Part shown: positions 5,531 to 6,133 of the stretch, piece after piece
Layout: each line of letters starts with the position of its first letter
Numbering within the stretch: the stretch's first letter is position 1
From: Roseobacter sp.
GTDB lineage: Bacteria; Pseudomonadota; Alphaproteobacteria; Rhodobacterales; Rhodobacteraceae
Assembly: GCA_024636425.1 (NCBI GenBank)
Contig: JAGXHB010000241.1
Coordinates: 1-6,133 of the forward strand
Reading direction: 5' to 3'
Length of the DNA stretch: 6,133 bases
The notes under the pieces: generated by a model
The model's input: the letters and a program-made list of their open reading frames with translations, nothing else
The model's database searches: none
Told to the model about the DNA's origin: nothing
Program-made: the position numbers and the translations under genes

Positions 5531-6000
5531 TCATTCTGTGCGTTGCGGGTTTGCTTTGGGCCGCGTGATGACGACCAGATTGCCGACCGATTTCTGAACC
5601 GGCTCGTCGTTCTGGTTCAGCGTCGTGCTGCGCACCTTGATCATCCCCTGCGTCGGGCGGGATCTTGAGGGCCGTACCTCCAGAATTTCCGACACGACAT
5701 GAATCGTGTCACCGGGACGGACGGGCCGGGGCCATTGCAGGGATTCAAATCCCGCGCCGACAATGCCGTTGGCCGGGGTCATCTCGCCCCGCACGAGAAG
5801 CTGCATAGTCAGCGCTGCCGTGTGCCAGCCACTTGCGACCAATCCGCAAAAGAAGGTGCTCTTCGCCGCCTCGGGATCAAGGTGAAAGGGCTGCGGGTCG
5901 AACTGGGTCCCGAACCGGATGATATTTTCCTCGGTCACGGTCACGTGGCCCGAGCCAAAGGTCTGCCCTCCCCGAAATCTTCCAGATACGTGGTCGTCAT
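5531..6000 (-). CDS. MaoC-family (hot-dog fold) dehydratase, apparent one-base frameshift near the 5' end
   Basis: MaoC-like enzymes hydrate or dehydrate acyl-CoA-type enoyl substrates in the cytoplasm; the substrate here is unknown. The expected ATG at 6000 overlaps the upstream gene's stop and follows AAAAGG, but its frame reads MTTTYLEDFGEGR and stops after 19 residues, at 5943-5941. The next frame carries the missing continuation, GQTFGSGHVTVTEEN, and stays open to the TGA at 5531. Restoring one base near 5966-5973 gives 156 residues, the normal family length, with YLEDFGEGQTFGSG at the N-terminus. The catalytic Asp/His motif is intact: FDPQPFH, Asp35 and His40 in restored numbering. Without repair, the only long frame begins at a GTG at 5944 (137 residues), has no Shine-Dalgarno and lacks the first strand. 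This could be a real disruption or a sequencing error in a C/G run. Neighbours are a membrane transporter upstream and the GntR regulator downstream. Confidence 0.85.
5966..5973 (-). other. Probable frameshift site in the MaoC gene
   Basis: The plus strand reads CCC-T-CCCC here (minus strand GGGGAGGG). One more base in this low-complexity run joins the two halves of the MaoC N-terminus in a single frame, for example as GGG GAG GGG CAG, reading G-E-G-Q. The exact base cannot be fixed from this sequence alone; any single insertion between about 5962 and 5977 would restore the frame. Confidence 0.7.
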
Positions 6001-6133
6001 GGGGTGTGCCTTTTCCAGCCGCTGCGCTGGATTGCTATGGCGATGATCAGCCCGTAAATCAGCATGCCGCAGCCTATGGCGGCGAAAATTCCGTCCACGC
6101 CCATGCCGGTATACGTGGTGAGGATCAGCGCAC
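5997..6133 (-). CDS. C-terminal end of an integral membrane protein, probably a transporter (start outside window)
   Basis: The minus-strand frame entering from the window edge (first full codon at 6131) encodes 44 residues to a TGA at 5999-5997. It has one clear hydrophobic segment, about residues 14-34 (GIFAAIGCGMLIYGLIIAIA), followed by a short basic tail (QRSGWKRHTP). This looks like the last membrane helix and cytoplasmic tail of a polytopic transporter, possibly of the major facilitator superfamily, but the fragment is too short to name the family. Its stop overlaps the ATG of the MaoC gene at 6000 (ATGA), so the two are probably cotranscribed and translationally coupled. Confidence 0.6.
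   Translation of the reverse strand, partial: ALILTTYTGMGVDGIFAAIGCGMLIYGLIIAIAIQRSGWKRHTP
6009..6014 (-). promoter_or_regulatory. Ribosome binding site supporting the MaoC start at 6000
   Basis: AAAAGG on the minus strand lies eight bases before the ATG at 6000, inside the end of the upstream transporter gene. It supports 6000, and not the downstream GTG at 5944, as the ancestral start of the MaoC gene and so strengthens the frameshift reading. Confidence 0.5.

Overview
The window looks like part of an alphaproteobacterial chromosome, most likely from Rhodobacterales (Roseobacter-like). The base composition is GC-rich, the genes are tightly packed with ATGA overlaps, and there is a TRAP-type carboxylate transporter of the kind abundant in that group. 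The placement is inferred from style and gene content, not from a marker gene. Nearly every base is in a gene; no gene-free stretch exceeds about 105 bases, and there are no RNA genes, insertion sequences, CRISPR arrays or phage features.

Plus strand, 1-4752: a catabolic cluster. It opens with the 3' part of a two-domain 3-dehydroshikimate dehydratase/HPPD-like fusion (quiC type). A 101-base gap follows, holding a 17-base perfect palindrome, a possible promoter and a strong Shine-Dalgarno. Next comes a complete TRAP transporter: periplasmic binding protein (dctP), small membrane subunit (dctQ) and large membrane subunit (dctM). dctQ and dctM overlap by four bases, and a stable hairpin sits between dctP and dctQ. 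Seventeen bases after dctM lies a type II 3-dehydroquinate dehydratase homologue (aroQ-like) with several non-standard active-site region residues. Together these suggest uptake of a quinate/shikimate-pathway acid and conversion of 3-dehydroquinate to 3-dehydroshikimate and then to protocatechuate. The transported substrate is inferred from context only.

Minus strand, 6133-4759: a second transcription unit converging on the first. It consists of the last 44 residues of a membrane protein (probably a transporter), a MaoC-family (hot-dog fold) dehydratase gene, and a GntR/FCD regulator ending 6 bases from the aroQ stop. The MaoC gene appears to carry a one-base frameshift near its 5' end. The expected start at 6000 overlaps the transporter stop and has a Shine-Dalgarno, but its frame closes after 19 codons; the conserved N-terminal motif continues in the next frame. 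The GntR/FCD protein is the natural candidate to regulate one or both units.

The main points for a second look are the MaoC frameshift, the divergent AroQ linked to the dehydratase fusion and TRAP genes, and the palindrome upstream of dctP.
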